In this document: positions 48,495-48,920 of the stretch, one piece after another
Layout of the letters: the number at the start of each line of letters is the position of its first letter
Position numbering within the stretch: position 1 is the stretch's first letter
Assembly (NCBI GenBank): GCA_025360785.1
Contig: JANYBN010000035.1
Span: 1 to 48,920 of the forward strand
Direction of reading: 5' to 3'
Origin: Geobacter sp.
GTDB taxonomy: Bacteria; Desulfobacterota; Desulfuromonadia; Geobacterales; Pseudopelobacteraceae
Length of the DNA: 48,920 nucleotides
Translations under genes and position numbers: made by a program
Notes under the pieces: model-generated
Seen by the model: only the letters and a program-made list of their open reading frames with translations
Told to the model about the DNA's origin: nothing
The model's database searches: none

Positions 48495-48920
48495 ATGTCG
48501 AAAAACAACGTAACCGGAAAAAATACAAGCGGCACAGCCGTAGCGAGCGTAAGAGTTGGTGAAGAAGAGTTCCGCACACTTCCTTTTATCGATAAGCGCA
48601 GCTATCTTGACGGAGTACTCCCCAAGGAGAAGCTGGCCCTGATCCTGGGAGACCCGGACGGCAAAAAACTGGCCCGGGCCATGCCGCCTCATGAGTTGTA
48701 CTGGCTGTTCAAGGAAATCGGCGGCCCTGAAGCCATGGAGTTGCTGGGACTGGCAAGCCCTGAACAGTGCGTCTTCATCCTGGATATGGAACTCTGGAGA
48801 GGCTGGTCGTTTTCGGAAGATAAGGCGGTCGAATATCTGGGGTATATTATGCAAGGGAGTGAGGAGCATTTCCTCGAACTGCTGCAGCATTTGGATTTCA
48901 ACCTCCTCTCCCTGTTTCTG
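48495..48920 (+). CDS. DUF6178-family protein (3' end outside window)
   Basis: The ATG at 48495 follows AGGAG by 5 nt and the frame stays open for 142 codons to the window end. The segment PPHELYWLFKEIGGPEAMEL followed by LASPEQCVFILDMELWRGW matches my recollection of DUF6178, a family seen in Desulfobacterota with unknown function. A Thr/Asn/Ser-rich N-terminal stretch of about 20 residues precedes it. The family is usually several hundred residues long, so most of the gene lies beyond the window. Confidence 0.75.
   Translation, partial: MSKNNVTGKNTSGTAVASVRVGEEEFRTLPFIDKRSYLDGVLPKEKLALILGDPDGKKLARAMPPHELYWLFKEIGGPEAMELLGLASPEQCVFILDMELWRGWSFSEDKAVEYLGYIMQGSEEHFLELLQHLDFNLLSLFL

Overview
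The window looks like a chromosomal segment of a Geobacter-like anaerobe (Desulfuromonadales/Desulfobacterota). This is inferred from gene content: a class I hybrid cluster protein, a futalosine-pathway menaquinone gene (mqnD), PanP-type aspartate decarboxylase, DUF6178 and DUF362 proteins, many PAS/receiver signalling proteins, and short intergenic repeats of a kind common in that group. No rRNA, tRNA, prophage, IS transposase or CRISPR array was found. Most of the window is ordinary housekeeping sequence. The accessory part runs from about 36.1 to 41.9 kb.

Positions 1-7100 hold an anaerobic redox and nitrosative-stress block. A LuxR-type regulator and an alpha/beta hydrolase are followed by a strong bidirectional terminator. 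On the minus strand lies a compact operon (DUF1858-like protein, iron-sulfur-type protein, hemerythrin) with a perfect FNR-type box placed at about -41.5. It is followed by NDH-2, a CoA-disulfide-reductase-like flavoprotein, and hcp. The hcp promoter region carries a TTGAC-N4-GTCAA box, also near -40. Positions 7100-12900 hold a DUF362 ferredoxin-like protein, a hybrid histidine kinase, a PhnA-type zinc-ribbon protein, dtd, mqnD and a DUF4337 membrane protein.

Positions 12.9-20 kb carry, on the minus strand, an unknown helical protein, mfd, and an isolated nuoM-nuoN pair with no other nuo genes beside it. Then come glmU, a receiver-PAS-GGDEF-EAL protein, a mini transcription unit that could encode a 20-residue Cys-x3-Cys peptide, a small Cys-rich protein, PanP and a lipoprotein hydrolase. 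uvrA follows, then DUF3820, a TetR regulator divergent from a small Cys-rich protein, endonuclease IV and moeA.

Positions 34-40 kb carry membrane and envelope genes (DUF5684, zinc-ribbon DUF898, M48 protease, SPFH protein, periplasmic metallo-hydrolase). Two inverted copies of a dispersed repeat bracket the protease-SPFH-hydrolase group. After it come a frameshifted NYN/LOTUS gene and a PIN/ribbon-helix-helix toxin-antitoxin pair with an apparently leaderless toxin. A roughly 200-nt, densely palindromic, unexplained element and a DUF559 endonuclease-like gene follow.

The last part holds pcnB, a TPR membrane glycosyltransferase-like protein overlapping glpK, two exported proteins (one with a cysteine-peptidase-like fold) and the 5' part of a DUF6178 gene cut by the window end. 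The best candidates for undescribed biology are the 20-residue peptide unit (23755-23953), the palindromic element (40850-41050) and the dispersed repeat pair.
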